Below are positions 1 through 11,969 of a DNA stretch of 64,000 bases, piece by piece. Source of the DNA: Acarospora socialis (lineage: Eukaryota > Ascomycota > Lecanoromycetes > Acarosporales > Acarosporaceae); NCBI GenBank assembly GCA_025617375.2, contig JAMYGW020000008.1, positions 1,798,001 to 1,862,000 of the forward strand, written 5' to 3'. Position 1 is the stretch's first letter, and every line of letters starts with the position of its first letter. The notes beneath the pieces were generated by a model that made no database searches, was not told where the DNA came from, and was given only the letters and a program-made list of their open reading frames with translations. Both the position numbers and the translations under genes were made by a program.

Positions 1-1034
1 CGCAGATCTGCGAGAAGCGAAGGGTGAGCGTGAGCGTGGCAGAGAATCCAGAATGTGGTTGGCACCGTGTTGGCGAGAACAGCTATCAGAAATGGCACCT
101 CGAGCTTGGCAGCGTCCAGTAGTGTCAAGTTGTGGTTTAGCGGTGCTTCCATTCGAGAGCGGGCAAGACGGGAGCCCTGTTTGTAGCCTCCATTCTCGTA
201 ATACTCAAAAATGCGTTGCGTGAGCTCCTCACGGGCCCTAATGGCTTTCTTTGCGATTAGTCGCGGTGCTATACTAAGAAGCAATAGCGCAGCGTTGTTT
301 TCGAATGTCCTATACAGCTTAGCGTGGTTCCGAAGCAAAGGTTAATAACTTACCAAAAAGCGTCCTCAGCTTTTGGGTCCAAGAAAGGGTTTGCTGGACC
401 GTATATGGCATTAGTACTGGCTTGTGTGACTACATGTTGGATCCAGGATAGAAAGTTTTGGGGCCCCTGAAAAGCTTGAGGTTCATCCATCAGATCTTGA
501 AGATTCGAGAGCATTCTCAGATTGAGCTCTACTGTCTCAGGTCCCGGTCTCAGGGCGTGTGCAATACCTTTGAGAGTTGCAGTGCTGAGATCATCTCCTT
601 CATCTTTCTTGTGTTCAAAGGCTGTTAACTTGTCCGGGCCAAGACCTGAGAGGCATTCGGCCGCAAGCTGTACCAACGGCTCGACTCTCAATGTCGTGGA
701 GTTGCGATGGACAGCGGAGACAAGAGGAAGGGAGTTTATTATGTAAACTTTCTTTGTAAAAAGCCTGAGAGTATATGCTGGAAGTGAGGTTCGGGAACTA
801 TTACTGACTGAGAATCTCTCCGGTAATGACAATAGAAGCTACTCACTAGAGTTGCATGTAATAGTCGGTCCCATATCTGTAAAGACAGATCACATGGCCA
901 AGGAACGGGATTCTTGGCCGCACGATTGGAGGCTCATTGAAATTGATAGCAAGGTTATAGCACAACTCAAGAATCCAACAAATTCCATACGCAAGAAAAG
1001 GAGTGAGCAATAATGCACCAAGTTGACCGTCCAT
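1..1034 (-). CDS. Cytochrome P450, 5' part (runs off window start)
   Basis: Heme-thiolate monooxygenase, anchored in the ER membrane. The ATG is at 1034. Exon 1 (847-1034) encodes a hydrophobic N-terminal anchor followed by a proline-rich hinge and FLGHVICLYRYG, the usual start of the P450 fold. Two introns fit the frame: 798-846 and 310-353; splicing the second gives AFWTFENNAALLLL. The third exon reaches the window edge in what looks like the I-helix (AVLANTVPTTFWIL), where the N-T-P pattern resembles fungal CYP7/CYP8-like enzymes. The K-helix ExxR and the heme cysteine lie outside the window. The substrate cannot be told. It is divergent from the P450 gene at 2309. Confidence 0.85.
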
Positions 1035-2308
1035 GTGGCTGACTTTGACCGAGAAATTAGAACATCAAGTATAGCACAACTGAATCTACTTTTGTTCACC
1101 ACAGTTAAATGAAAAGGTAGCTTCACATCAAGTCTTTGTGAGTACAACGCAGCGTGTGTAGACGAAGATTTGACAAACCCACCAGATGGGGCGTCATAGC
1201 AGGGTTTGAAAAAGTAGCCCTGTTTGGTACATGCGGACAGGCTTTTGCATAAGGTAAGGTAAGTTTGTATGTCGGGTAAGGCAACTATCTTACTCAGCTA
1301 AGGTGGACTTGCTGCAAGAGGTGCATCTTGCCGATGACGTCTCCCAATGTCTGCAGGCATATCACCAGACATCCTGGTAGTGACGCTCTTATTTGTGTTA
1401 TTAACACTGCTGGGCATTGGGCCTTATTGGTTGGCCAACTCCAACCCCCCAAAAAAAACGCCGATCTTGGGGACAACACGGCGGCTGTTACTTGACGGCC
1501 TACTGTAGCTCAGAGTTGTTGCCTAGAGTCACTGCTTCAAGCTTTAATACAGTGCCTCCTCAGGGCATTTTCCAAAACTGAGACCTGAAGGCTCAAGCGC
1601 AGCAATCAGACACCTAGGTGTGTCTCAGAAGATGACTCGGTGCAAGCAGGGATGATCATCATACGTGAGACTTTGCTGAGATGTCCGTCATGAGAACTAG
1701 CACACAAGCCCACTTTATGCATATCAGATACTGTAGGACCGTAAGTAGCTATGTTAAGTATTAGACCGTGCATAGATGCTCTGTCCGTACCTTAGCGATG
1801 TCTTTGCTCAAAGTGGTGGGAAATGAGGCTCAAAGTCATGTGATGGGATCCTAGCATCCACCATTGCGTTGAAGTGACATCAGAGATGCTCTGTGAGATA
1901 GCACGATACAGTTGTCTTCAGCCTTCGGGGACTACTGCATGCAATATACTCAAGGCATACATCTCCGTGACCAGGACAGTGCTCGTATCGAGAACAAATG
2001 CTGTGTTTTGGACCCCAAATGCTGTGCGCCGGACCCCAATGCTGTGCGCCGGACCCCACACTGTGCGCTGTCTCCGGTGTGCCCAGGCCTGATGTTACAT
2101 TGACCGTGCCTTATGGATGAAGCCTGAGGAGATCCGTGCCGCGGGTTAAGACGGTGTGTATATGCTTATCCTCAGGTAAGCCTAATTCGAGACACCTCGC
2201 TCACCTACTCAATTTTCATGATACGGAAGATATAACTTTTAGCTCAATTTCTGTCAACCTAAGAGGTCCTTTTTGCCTTGGTCATTCTACATAGTTCTGA
2301 GCATTAAC
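1035..2308. other. Intergenic region between divergent P450 genes
   Basis: About 1.3 kb shared upstream region of two divergently transcribed P450 genes. No convincing coding frame was found; open frames are short and lack homology I can recognise. It holds a 20-bp tandem repeat at 1997-2057, listed separately. It may contain both promoters. Confidence 0.6.
1997..2057. repeat. Short tandem repeat, 20-bp unit, about 3 copies
   Basis: Three consecutive copies of AATGCTGTGCGCCGGACCCC-like units, at 1997-2017, 2018-2037 and 2038-2057. The first is diverged (a TTTTGG core instead of CGCCGG) and one base longer. A fragment of a fourth (CTGTGCGCTG) follows at 2061-2070. Copies two and three are identical, which suggests recent slippage or unequal exchange. 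Confidence 0.85.
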
Positions 2309-4432
2309 ATGGCCAGTTCTACATTGCCTGTAATCTCCCTTCGCGCAATCAGAGATCACATCAATGAGAATTATGCATCTTTTTTGCTCGTCTTGGTTCT
2401 AGTCATCATTCAGATTGCTGGGGAATACTCTCTGGTACGTTCAGTTGCTTGTATCTCTTCAGAGCCGGTCAAGGAAGAGGCTAAAAAGTGATTGCAGGGC
2501 TTAGGCACCTCCGTGAAATACTTGATATCATTGCCATATCGGTGGCTGAACAAACTTGTTGCTTTTCAGCAAACCACGTTGCAAATCTTAGCCGACTATG
2601 TAAAAGCTCATTGAAAGCTTCATGTCTTCTGCTAATCAGCTAATGCCCTTCAGCGCAAAGGACGGTTTTATGTACCATATCGCAAGAAGAAGCCATATAT
2701 CGTCCGATCATCCAGCCACTTGGATGAGCTTGCCGATTCCCCTGCATTATCGCAACGAGCCGTCTATGCCGATGTAAATCAAGGTGGCATCGTGCTGTTG
2801 GATCATAAACTTACAGGAACTAGATTTTCGGGTTCAAATATACTATGGCTCACGAGGACACGACTTTGGACCCAAACGAACAAACAGCTGCCCGCTACCG
2901 GCTCTTCAGTCGCGCGATCAAAGTCAACGGAACAGCACAACTGCCAGTCCTTCAGCCATACCTTCTAACGGCAATAGAGAAGATAGGTTCTCGGTATATT
3001 GAATCTCAAGAACCTGTTGATGGTACGTTATCAGCTTGTTCCCTTGCCTCTGGACTAACGGTGGTTAGGGTGGAGGACTGTGAAACTAGCTCCTTTCATG
3101 AGAGAGATGGCGACCGAACCGCTGGCAGTATACTTCTTTGGAACCAAACTTTGTCAGCCAGTTTCATATCAGAAGTATATACTGTCTACTGACTTTATCC
3201 CAGGCGAAGAAGCAGAATTTGCCGCCGCAATACAAGGCTTCTATAAGGATGTGATGAGATTTATGGGTGCTTTGCAGTTTGTACCAAGCTTCATGGCTCG
3301 GTGAGGCTTACTGCTGCCGTGTATTGTTGTTTTGGATTCTAATTGGAGGTAGGTCCGCATATTCTTGGCTCACAAATAATGGGCAAAATCTCCGAACCAT
3401 CTTCAGCCGCTTAACTCTTGCCATGGACTCGACCAAGAACGGATGGGAAGAGCATGACGAGCTGAAATCGGTGAGTAGCGTAATCCCCACGAGCTAATGA
3501 AGTCAAGTACGCAAGCAGGGTCCTGACATGTAGACAGATTACCCTTTTGTACAATATGATGAAGCTGTCTGAGGGGTCTGCATATTGGACTCCTACCATG
3601 CTTGTCCAAGCCATTGCCGGAATATGGTTTGCAGCATCGCATCAACCATGGATCGTAAGCCAGCTCCCTGGCGGTCAATTCCCTAGCACTTACATATTTA
3701 GAACCTGCACTTTATTATCCTCGAACTTTGCTTACGCCCCGACTACGCTGATCTAATCCGTCGGGAAGTCGTCGCCCAATCCTCCTTGAACTCCGCAACG
3801 CTTAGCCATCTCCCGATACTGGACAGTTTCATCAAGGAGTCCCTTCGACTTAATCCTCTGGACGAGAGTGAGTCGCTCCCTTGCTTCTGATCTCACCAGC
3901 GTTGCCCCTTTGCGTGCACTCACTCAATCTCATAGTGGGCATCCGCCGCAAAGCTCTTCAGCCCTTCAGCTTCTCCAACGGCGGCCCAGACCTCGCTATC
4001 GGTGAGATCGCCTGCGTCTCCGCCTACGATATCATGCACAACACAGCCAATTACCCTAACCCGTATGAGTTCGATGGCATGCGGTTCGTGCAAAGCAGAA
4101 CTAGGGCTCCTGAAGGCGCACCACCAGAGCTGATGCGAGGCACATTTGTGACCGATGCATCGAAGGACTGGCCAATTTGGGGGCTTGGGTCAAGGGTCTG
4201 GTAAGGTGTCTTATCGGAGATTGACAGTGTCAAGGAATTAACTGACACTCGGCCCGCTAGTCCTGGAAGGTGGCATGCGGCACTGGTCTTGAAGATGGCG
4301 GTTGCGCATTTGCTCATTACCTACGATTTCTGCCTCAAAGACGAGAAAGCAAGGCATAAGTGGTGGTGGGAGACGTTTCAGATGCCGTCAGGATCAACAG
4401 AGGTGTTGTTTAAGAGGAGAGACAAGGTCTAG
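2309..4432 (+). CDS. Cytochrome P450 monooxygenase, complete, multi-exon
   Basis: Complete ER-anchored P450 of roughly 520 residues in about nine exons. Exon 1 (ATG 2309, context AACATGG) encodes an amphipathic leader and the membrane helix SFLLVLVLVIIQI. Joining the exons gives YADIFGFKYTMAHED, then LFSRAIKVNG, FMREMATEPLAVYFFG, the I-helix region LVQAIAGIWFAASHQ, the K-helix ESLRLNP (ExxR) and the heme loop WGLGSRVCPGR, which is split by the last intron (about 4202-4259). The cysteine of that loop is the heme ligand. The usual first phenylalanine of the loop is tryptophan. The layout resembles fungal CYP families grouped with ent-kaurene-oxidase-like enzymes, but the substrate is unknown. 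The stop is TAG at 4430. Confidence 0.88.
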
Positions 4433-5864
4433 ATAGGACCAGTGGTAGTACATATGGCGACGGAATCGTGGCAAAGGTATGAAGTATAAGAAATTGCGAA
4501 GCACGACTGGACACGGTTGTAGTTCATATAACAAGAGCCTGAAATTAGGCTTTCAGAGAGACGTGAAACTCGGCGAACTCAGCGCGCTCATCATGAGTTT
4601 CTATATTGCAGGCTTATTGATTACAACTGAGAAGAAAGTAGGTTCGGTGCACGTCAGGGCTTACTAACTACTAAAGCTGTGGAGTAACCTGAGCGCAACG
4701 ATCCTTCCATCACCATTGTCAAGCCAAGGGGACAGAGTGATACGATCGCCTCAACCTAAGAAACCTCCCTCAAGATCGGCTGAGCTTGGTAGGTAACAAC
4801 GTCCGAGGCCATGAAGTAACAATAATCTAGTCTGTCTGAGTTTCTCCCACCGATCGCCGTTCAGACCGTGGAGAAGAACCATGCCAAGAAGTAGGAGCTT
4901 GATGAGAGGACTGCAGGTAAAGGCTCCACTCTGAGGAACAACCCACTCTATTATCGCAAACTTCGCCTCAGGGAGCTCAAAACCAAATAAAGTATTATTC
5001 CATCACCACGAGGTAGTTCACAGCAACCCAGCCGTGGATGGATTAGGTAACTTCCAATGAAAGCTCCCACACATAGGTGAACGGGGTGGCACTCTCACAG
5101 CTCACGAGAGAGCATGTCCTGAGCTCAGTTCATGCTTATCACCGATTCTGGGATTGGAATCGCTCATCGAGCCTGCCCAATATCAATGCTCGAACCTCGT
5201 TGTGCTATTCTTTCCACGTTTTCGGCACCTTGCCATCCCAGCTATTAGGGTGCGCTTGAAAGGTTTTTACACTTGGTTTGGCGAGCTGTACACAGATATC
5301 ATAGAGACAGGTTGTCTCAAAGAGTAGAAGAGGCAAAGTGCATTTGAAGTGAATTGCAGAAGAGAAAGGACATTAATAGTATGAAGTATCTCTGTAGCTC
5401 CGTACATGCTTAGTCAGACGGATCATGCCGAAACTCGTCCGACCGGAAAGCGCATCGTTAGTTAGCCGAGTGAACCTCGAATTTTTGCGAAGAGAAAGAC
5501 CGAACCCCTCTCCACACTCCACACATCGCCGTCTCTTTCTTCCGGTCCCGAGTCAAACAACGCCGTCCTCCGCTCCGCTATTAGAGAGACTTCGTAGACT
5601 CTCGAGTCGTTCAGGCACATCAACAAGACTAAGTCGTTACCATTGAGGAAATCCCTCGGCATTGCGGTCGCGTAACGCACTTGAAGCTCCTGACACCTCA
5701 CTGAGTCCGAATCACATTCCGATCGACGGCAATGCCCGGCCTTACTCTCTGAACCGCAGACCGCGTGGGTAACCGATTGAACCTCACCTTGGTCGGCTAC
5801 TCTACCCTGTTTCAATACTCGAACCGTTTTCGGAAAGGCGGATTCGAACGGAATCGCGTTCGAA
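4433..5864. other. Intergenic region upstream of RGT1-like regulator
   Basis: About 1.4 kb without a credible gene; open frames are short and unsupported. The distal part (roughly 5400 onward) probably includes the promoter and 5' leader of the regulator starting at 5865. A TTCGAA-rich stretch at 5815-5865 precedes the start codon. Confidence 0.5.
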
Positions 5865-8145
5865 ATGCCTGCAACACAGTCATATCCCTCTCCGACCGCC
5901 GCCCAAATGGGCGACGGCGCGCACCCTTTCTATACAAGTCAACAACAACAGATGCCGTCGGCCGACGAGCTACAATTGTCGGCACAATTGTCGCGTAATG
6001 CGGCTCCGAACATGACGGGAAATATCTCGGACGGGCAGGAGATGGTGCCTTCCAATCAGCCAGCGCAAGATATCAGGCAACCGGTGTCTGCAGAAGAGTT
6101 GGCGCAGGGCGGAGTCGATCCGAATCATGACCCGAGTTTCGGTGACCCGACTCCGAGGAAGAGATCCAAGGTCTCGCGCGCTTGCGATGAATGTCGGAGG
6201 AAGAAGGTGAATCATCCAGTATCATCTGTAGTCCACACGTAGTCCACAGCTGACGCGTGATAGATTCGTTGTGATGCGACTTCGGAGTCTGGAGTGGAAC
6301 AGTGCTCGAACTGCAAGCGGGTCGGATCGCGATGTCAGTTCAGCAGGGTACCCATGAAAAGAGGTCCAAGCAAAGGGTATATTATTGTGGTGACATTTCC
6401 ACCGACAGGGCGCTGACCTGGAGGGCTAGGTACATCAAGGAGCTCGCCGATCGACTAAACACGCTAGAAAACCAACTTCCAGTACGGCATCCAGACTTGC
6501 AGCAGTATGCCCACATGAGCCAGGATGGCACCTCTCCTCGAGCTATGCATGAATTTTCTCCACCATCGGATGGAGATCCATCAAGGAAGAGAACCCATTC
6601 AATGTCAGAAGGTCTTCACAACCCTGCATACATTCAAGCCCAGATACAACGATCTGGCGAGAGACTCCCCTCGATCGGAGATTGGCCGACTCCGGACGCG
6701 CCGAGGCACTTACCGCATCCGGGCGCAGCCCTACATATCCCTCAACCATCGCAATCAGATACCAACCACATCTCATCCAACTACCGATCACAGGTCTCCC
6801 CCAACGGCACAGCACAGTCTCTTTGGAGGTATGGTCAATCCGATATAGGAAGACGTGAAAGTATCAGTATGGCCTTCGAGTCGAATGACGTCAGATCATC
6901 AGACCAAGATCACAACAACAAAATCTTGGAGTGGGACGACGAGATTATTGATGAGTATGTAATCATGTTGCTCTTTGAGGTTTTCACCATGTTGACAAGA
7001 TTTACTAGATACTATCGCATAATACATCCTACATATTCACTTTTGCCCAACTCGACAAGTCGATTACGTTCGCGCTTGCTCGATTGCCCGGCTGTCTTGC
7101 GCAGTGCGTTCCTCGAGGCCCTCTATGCAGTTGTGCGATCATCTCCAGCCTCAACACTTGGTCCGGCACGAGATGCTCAAGGTGCGCGAAAGGCGTCCGA
7201 GCTAATCGCTAACTTCCAATTCCAAACTCTCGCTTCTCAGACAAAGTCTGTTAATCTCATCTATCTCCAAACAATGATCCTGATGGTGTTAGAAGCCGAC
7301 AATCATGCCACAAGGCGAGGCCAATCCGGTCCGCCCAGGGCGGTATGGCTAGGCGCTGCTGTAGGCCTTTCTTACACTCTGAAGCTTCATATCAATCCCT
7401 CTCGCAGCAGATATGCACTTAGCGATCTTGACGCGGATGAGAACCTAGGGCGAAGAAACTGGTGGATACTGGTCATTCTGGACCGATGGCATGCTGTCAG
7501 CACATCTAGCCCGCTATTGATCCCGGACTCCAGCGTCATTATCATGCCCGAAGACCAATCCCTCCTCGGCGATTCAGTCTTCCACCTTCTCCGTAAGTCC
7601 TAATCCCTACCAAACGTCTCGATGAAACTAATGTTACCATTATCCAGGTCTCTCCTGCATCGTCGGCCATCTCGCCGAGCTTTTCGTGGCGCCGGAAGAC
7701 CTCATGGCTCCAACCTCCCCCAGTGGCCCCTTAATCAGTAAACTAATTGCTGGCGAAATGGAACGATTCCGTGAAAGCGTCGACGCCATCCTGGGATCCC
7801 TGCACCTCGTGCACCTCGCCTACTGGCACATCCGCCTCCTCCTGAAACGCCACACCCCCGGCGCGGAGCCCATCGACCTGCTCGGGCCCGCCGAAATCAT
7901 CGCCCGCATCCTCAATTCCTCCAACGCACCTTTTACCCCTCTGACGCACCACTTCGCCGCCCTCGCCGCCCTGACGCTCTGCGAAGTCGCCGACCTCCCT
8001 GACGTCCGGGATGTCGCGCTGCAGGGCATCAAGGAGCTGCAGGACGCGCTCGATCAACGCCGTCCTGCATGCGCCGACGACAAGCACACGCCCATCACCA
8101 CCGGCTGGGTCGCGACCATCCGCGACCTCCTCGCCTCCAAATCCC

Positions 8146-8194
<49 letters not shown>

Positions 8195-8459
8195 GCCCTC
8201 CACATCAACAACCGGCGGGAACGGAGCATCGTCCTCCGTCCCCAATCAAGGCAGTCTCCAGCATCTCGCCGACCTCGCCGTCGGCGGTCTGGAAAGCGAG
8301 AACGCCGCGCCTTCTGCGTCAGCGCAAGCGGGTGCGACTGGAGGCGGGAGTGCCGAGAAGGTGGCGGATGCAGCGTCGCCGCGGTTGGAGTTCACGGCGC
8401 TGACGAGGACGGGATATTTGTCTGCTTTGACGGGGATGGGGATGGAGAATGGGCGGTGA
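5865..8459 (+). CDS. rgt1: Zn2Cys6 transcription factor, RGT1-like glucose regulator
   Basis: Nuclear DNA-binding regulator, by family likeness a homologue of yeast Rgt1, which controls hexose-transporter genes in response to glucose. A disordered N-terminus leads to DPTPRKRSKVSRACDECRRK and, after an intron at 6207, the rest of the zinc cluster: C-x2-C-x6-C-x10-C-x2-C-x6-C, ending in CSNCKRVGSRCQF. A second intron precedes the linker and coiled-coil YIKELADRLNTLE. A third (GTATGT donor within 6955-6960, acceptor near 7010) gives DEYYRIIHPTYSLLP, the start of the fungal-specific regulatory domain. A fourth lies near 7595-7648. A 17-residue glutamine run (8145-8195) lies near the C-terminus. 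The total is about 800 residues. It is next to P450 genes but there is no evidence that it controls them. Confidence 0.85.
8145..8195 (+). repeat. (CAA)16-CAG microsatellite encoding polyglutamine
   Basis: Sixteen CAA codons followed by one CAG inside the last exon of the RGT1-like gene, flanked by serine/threonine-rich sequence. The near-purity of the CAA run suggests length polymorphism between strains. Confidence 0.95.
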
Positions 8460-10002
8460 GGTGTTAGCGTCGGGGTTGGAGAAAAGCTGAGTTGGAAGGG
8501 AGCGATAGGGTAGGTATAGCTTGCTCTGGGCTTCGAGGTTGTTTGCTCGTTTTTCATGCTATTGCTATTGCTGTTTCAATGGATTGTGTTGCGCGTGTTA
8601 TCTACATCTCCTTGCATTTGTCGTCCCGGAAACGAAATATAGAGAATGCAAAAGGTGGAAGGGAACCTGTACGATGCGTGGATGAACAGGCTTGCATTGT
8701 GCGTGCGCGCTTCCTGCGATAGGCTGGGCTGGGCTGGGCTGAATTGAAAAGCCCGTAAGTAGGGGTTTGGGATAGAGAATAGAGACGAATATAATGTACG
8801 ATACACATGTACCGCCACTATAAGATCTGGGAACTCTCACTCGTCCGTGCTGCGGGCAGAAGCGAATCAAATGGAAGGGAAGAAGGGACGCAGGGTAGGG
8901 AAGGTGACGCACGTCGAAGAGCACGAGGACTTCACCGATACATTACCTACCTTGACACTATCCCCATGCTCTTGAGTAGCCTAGCAACCGCCGCGTAGTC
9001 GAACCAACAACGTAACTCTACAGTTGATGGAATTGCATAGCAATACCTAAGGTACTCAATGCCACAGATACTCGTTCATCAGGTACGGCAACTGTGTTGG
9101 TGACCACCTTAGCTCTCCCCATCACACCAGCCTACAGATCCCGACGTCGGCACCGTCCTGTCTCTCTCATCTCATCTCAGCTTGTCTTCCTTACCCTATC
9201 ACTCAATACTCTTCCTCAACCAAACACCGATATCCGTCTCGAACACATGGGGCAGCACCACGTCTCGTCTCGTGCTTGCCAACCACCGGAAGCGGCGCCT
9301 GGGTCGCTGTCTCAGCCCTTACCTAGCCGTTTGCCATTTGGGATCTCGGAGCATGGATGTAGGGAGGAGGAGCGGCGGGCGGGGAAGCTCGAGCCGGTCA
9401 GTTATGATGCGAGGGGGGCGGCTTCTGACGCTTTTGGTATGTTTGGTTGGTAGGTTAGGGCCGTGTAGAGGTCAAGGGAAGGAGGGGGATGTGAGGACTC
9501 ATTAGGTGCTGTATGTTCGCTAGGTATAGGTGGATGGCGAGGGAAGTGTCTTTCCCGTGGGCGCTTTCAAAAACTGTAGGTGGGGACAAGGGTGTAGGAG
9601 GCTGGGCAAAACGCTATTGCTATTTTTTTGATTGGTTTAGTTAGGGGTCAAGTATGTAGAAATGGTAGGGAAAAGTGTGCAAAACCCCTCATGGAAAGCG
9701 CCAGATATCCTGTCTCTGCCTCGCGGTGCCCCAGCTGACCTGATACGCCGTCCATCATCCAATGCACAGAAAGCTGTTCCCCGCCCGAAGCATACCCAAG
9801 AGCCTCTTGTCCGTCCGTCGATACGGAAAGCAGATGGATTGCATTCAATGCGATGCCCGTAAAGCCGTTCATCCCGAGAAAAGCGCCTTCCTTGACATTG
9901 CCGGAAGCAAGATATCCAGTATGGGTCCAACGCCGCCCGTGTTCTCAACCCGACGAAAAGCACCCCCAACGCAAACTACACCTCAAACATCCCACAGCCA
10001 TT
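8460..10002. other. Intergenic region, convergent gene ends
   Basis: About 1.5 kb between the 3' ends of the RGT1-like and Rec114-like genes. It holds a short GGGCT repeat (around 8724-8741) and several short open frames without recognisable domains. I see no gene that I can support. Confidence 0.5.
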
Positions 10003-11969
10003 TCAATCGCAGCAGAGGTTCTCAAACAGAGCCGCATCAGCCGATCTCGAAATCTGTGAGATCCGTTGCGAAAACCTCGACCCAACCCCAGCATGAGAGG
10101 GTCCGAGTCCGATCCTACGCCACGACCTTTCGACGTCCTCGCACAGCTTCAGGAAACTATCGTCCATGAGGTTCCGGCAGAGGAAGGTGTCGACGGCAGC
10201 GAGTCGGTCCTCGTCCGATTGCGCGGCATATGCTGCTAGGCTGTTGTTTGGCTCAGAAGGAGGTACTGTAGCAGACTTTGATACCCCTGCTTCGATACGG
10301 TTTGGGTGGTCTAAGGGAGGGTCATCCGCCCCGCTTGCCGTTGGAGCAGCGCTGAGAGTTGGGTCTGCTTGAGCAAGTGGCATCTTGCCATTGATTTGTC
10401 CGTCCTGGCTGTTGGGCTGGGTGAGTGCTTGTTGGCATGTAGGACATACCGCTGAACGTGGCTCCTGCTCATTGTCCTGTCCTGACTCCATCTCTACCGA
10501 GGGGCGTTTACGGCCAGTTAGGTTGACCGGCGAAGGACCAACCCCCACTAAAGGAATTGGCGCAGCAGGTTCGGCCGGTTGTCGTGCCGGTTTGTCACCC
10601 ATCGCGTTGTTGTCAGCTTGTGAGTCGAATACCCCAGAGCTCGCGGCTTCCAGTGGAGTTGCGGCAATATCATCTGTCTTCTGGCCTTTTTTGGCTTTCG
10701 GAGCTTTTACCGGTTTCGCTTTTGGCTTTGGCTTCGGCTTTGGCTTTGATGGTTGCTTTCCTCGCGTCGCGAGCTTCTTTGGTGCAGGAGGTTCCGGACC
10801 ATTTTGCGCATCGGGTGGTTGTGTGCTTTCAAGGCTATCGCTTACTGTCTTGAACTTTGGTCCGTTTGCTGGCAAGTCAAAAGGAAGGATCCGTCGGGGC
10901 GGGAGCATTTGACTAAGGGGGTCTGGCATCTGGAGGAGCGAAGCGGGAGTGGTGGATGGCCTGGGTAGCGTCTCTGGTAGGGATGAACCTTGCGCATTGA
11001 TCGCATTCCATTGTTTTGTTGACGGTATCGCTCCTGCTGATCGAAGCCGGTTATCGGGAGGTGGCATACTGAAATCAAAGGTGGAACGTCGCTCGAATAA
11101 CGACGAGTCACGGGCAAACGCCGGACTGGGTAGCAAACTGGAGAGTGACGCAACTGGGTGGGCTTCTTGATTTCCAGGTCGTTTAGGTGGAAGTTCAGGA
11201 CTCTTAGCTACTGCCAGAGTCTCTTGGGAGGAGATTAACTGCTCCTGAGCGGTAGACGTTGGTCGAGACTGAGATGAGGAGTCCGGCCGAATAGAAGCTG
11301 TTCCCGCCGAGGAAGCATTGGACGGTAGAGCTTGATGTAGAGGGAGACCGATGTTTTTCAAAATAGAGACGGCACTTTCAAACACCTGATGAGAAGGAAA
11401 CCTCAACTGAAAACGCCGAACCTACACATGATGAGACTGCCATCAACGTACTACCAGCATGATACAGAGCGACCCTCTCTCACCTTGCTCTCCGCTGTAA
11501 CGTAGCGGATAGCCACGCAGGGAGACCTGATTAGTGTACTGACACTGGACTCTGAGATTGGTAACTTCAGCTCGCGAATTCGTGCTTCTTCTACCACAGC
11601 CACTCGCACGAGAAAATTCAGGTCGAGCTTTTCCTACAGAGTCAGAACAGTTAGTATCAAAGCATGGATTCAGAACAGAGCAGACCATGATTGCGTTGGT
11701 GCATCTTCGCCAGCGCATACCATGAGTTCTGCACCCCTAAGAACCTTGAGAACTTTGCTGTCTTGCCATTGCCCGTCAGGACTCTTGACTTGGGAGAAGT
11801 CAAGAACGAGGACCAAATCGTCGCGCTGTGGGATATGAATCCAATTGACGTGAACGGGGTTCAGGTTATCGTTCGTTGCATGAGAGAACCTTGTTAGCTG
11901 CAATGTGGTCCATGGCGACTCCGCAATTTGAGATGATGGTTGGGAGATTGAGGACCTCTGCCCTGTCAT
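10003..11969 (-). CDS. rec114: Rec114-like meiotic recombination protein
   Basis: Probable homologue of Rec114 (Asy2 in Sordaria), which with Mei4 activates Spo11 double-strand breaks on meiotic chromosome axes. First ATG at 11969. Three exons join in one frame: the first ends KVLRGAELM (GTATGC donor), the second runs EKLDLNFLVRVAVVEEARIR to AIRYVTAESK, and the third starts VRRFQLRFPSHQVFESAVS. This gives an N-terminal domain of about 150 residues with the beta-rich pattern and the RRFQLRF signature expected of the Rec114 PH-like fold. A long disordered, proline/lysine-rich middle (PKPKPKPKAKP) follows. The C-terminal helix LCRNLMDDSFLKLCEDVERS resembles the Mei4-binding end of the family. 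Length is about 600 residues. Identification rests on pattern memory only. Confidence 0.6.

Noticed and set aside
5830-5865. tRNA-like B-box on the minus strand (CGTTCGAATCC)
   Set aside because: No matching A-box or cloverleaf could be drawn, and it lies right before the start codon of the RGT1-like gene.
7743-8245. Minus-strand frames with poly-Leu and poly-Cys across the CAA repeat
   Set aside because: Shadows of the polyglutamine-coding strand of the RGT1-like gene.
5865-8459. RGT1-like regulator as the controller of the metabolite island
   Set aside because: It lies 35 kb away with many housekeeping genes between and belongs to the glucose-response type.
9094-9505. Two overlapping plus-strand frames of 107-119 codons
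   Set aside because: No domain, no ATG context or intron support; they lie in a 3' intergenic region.
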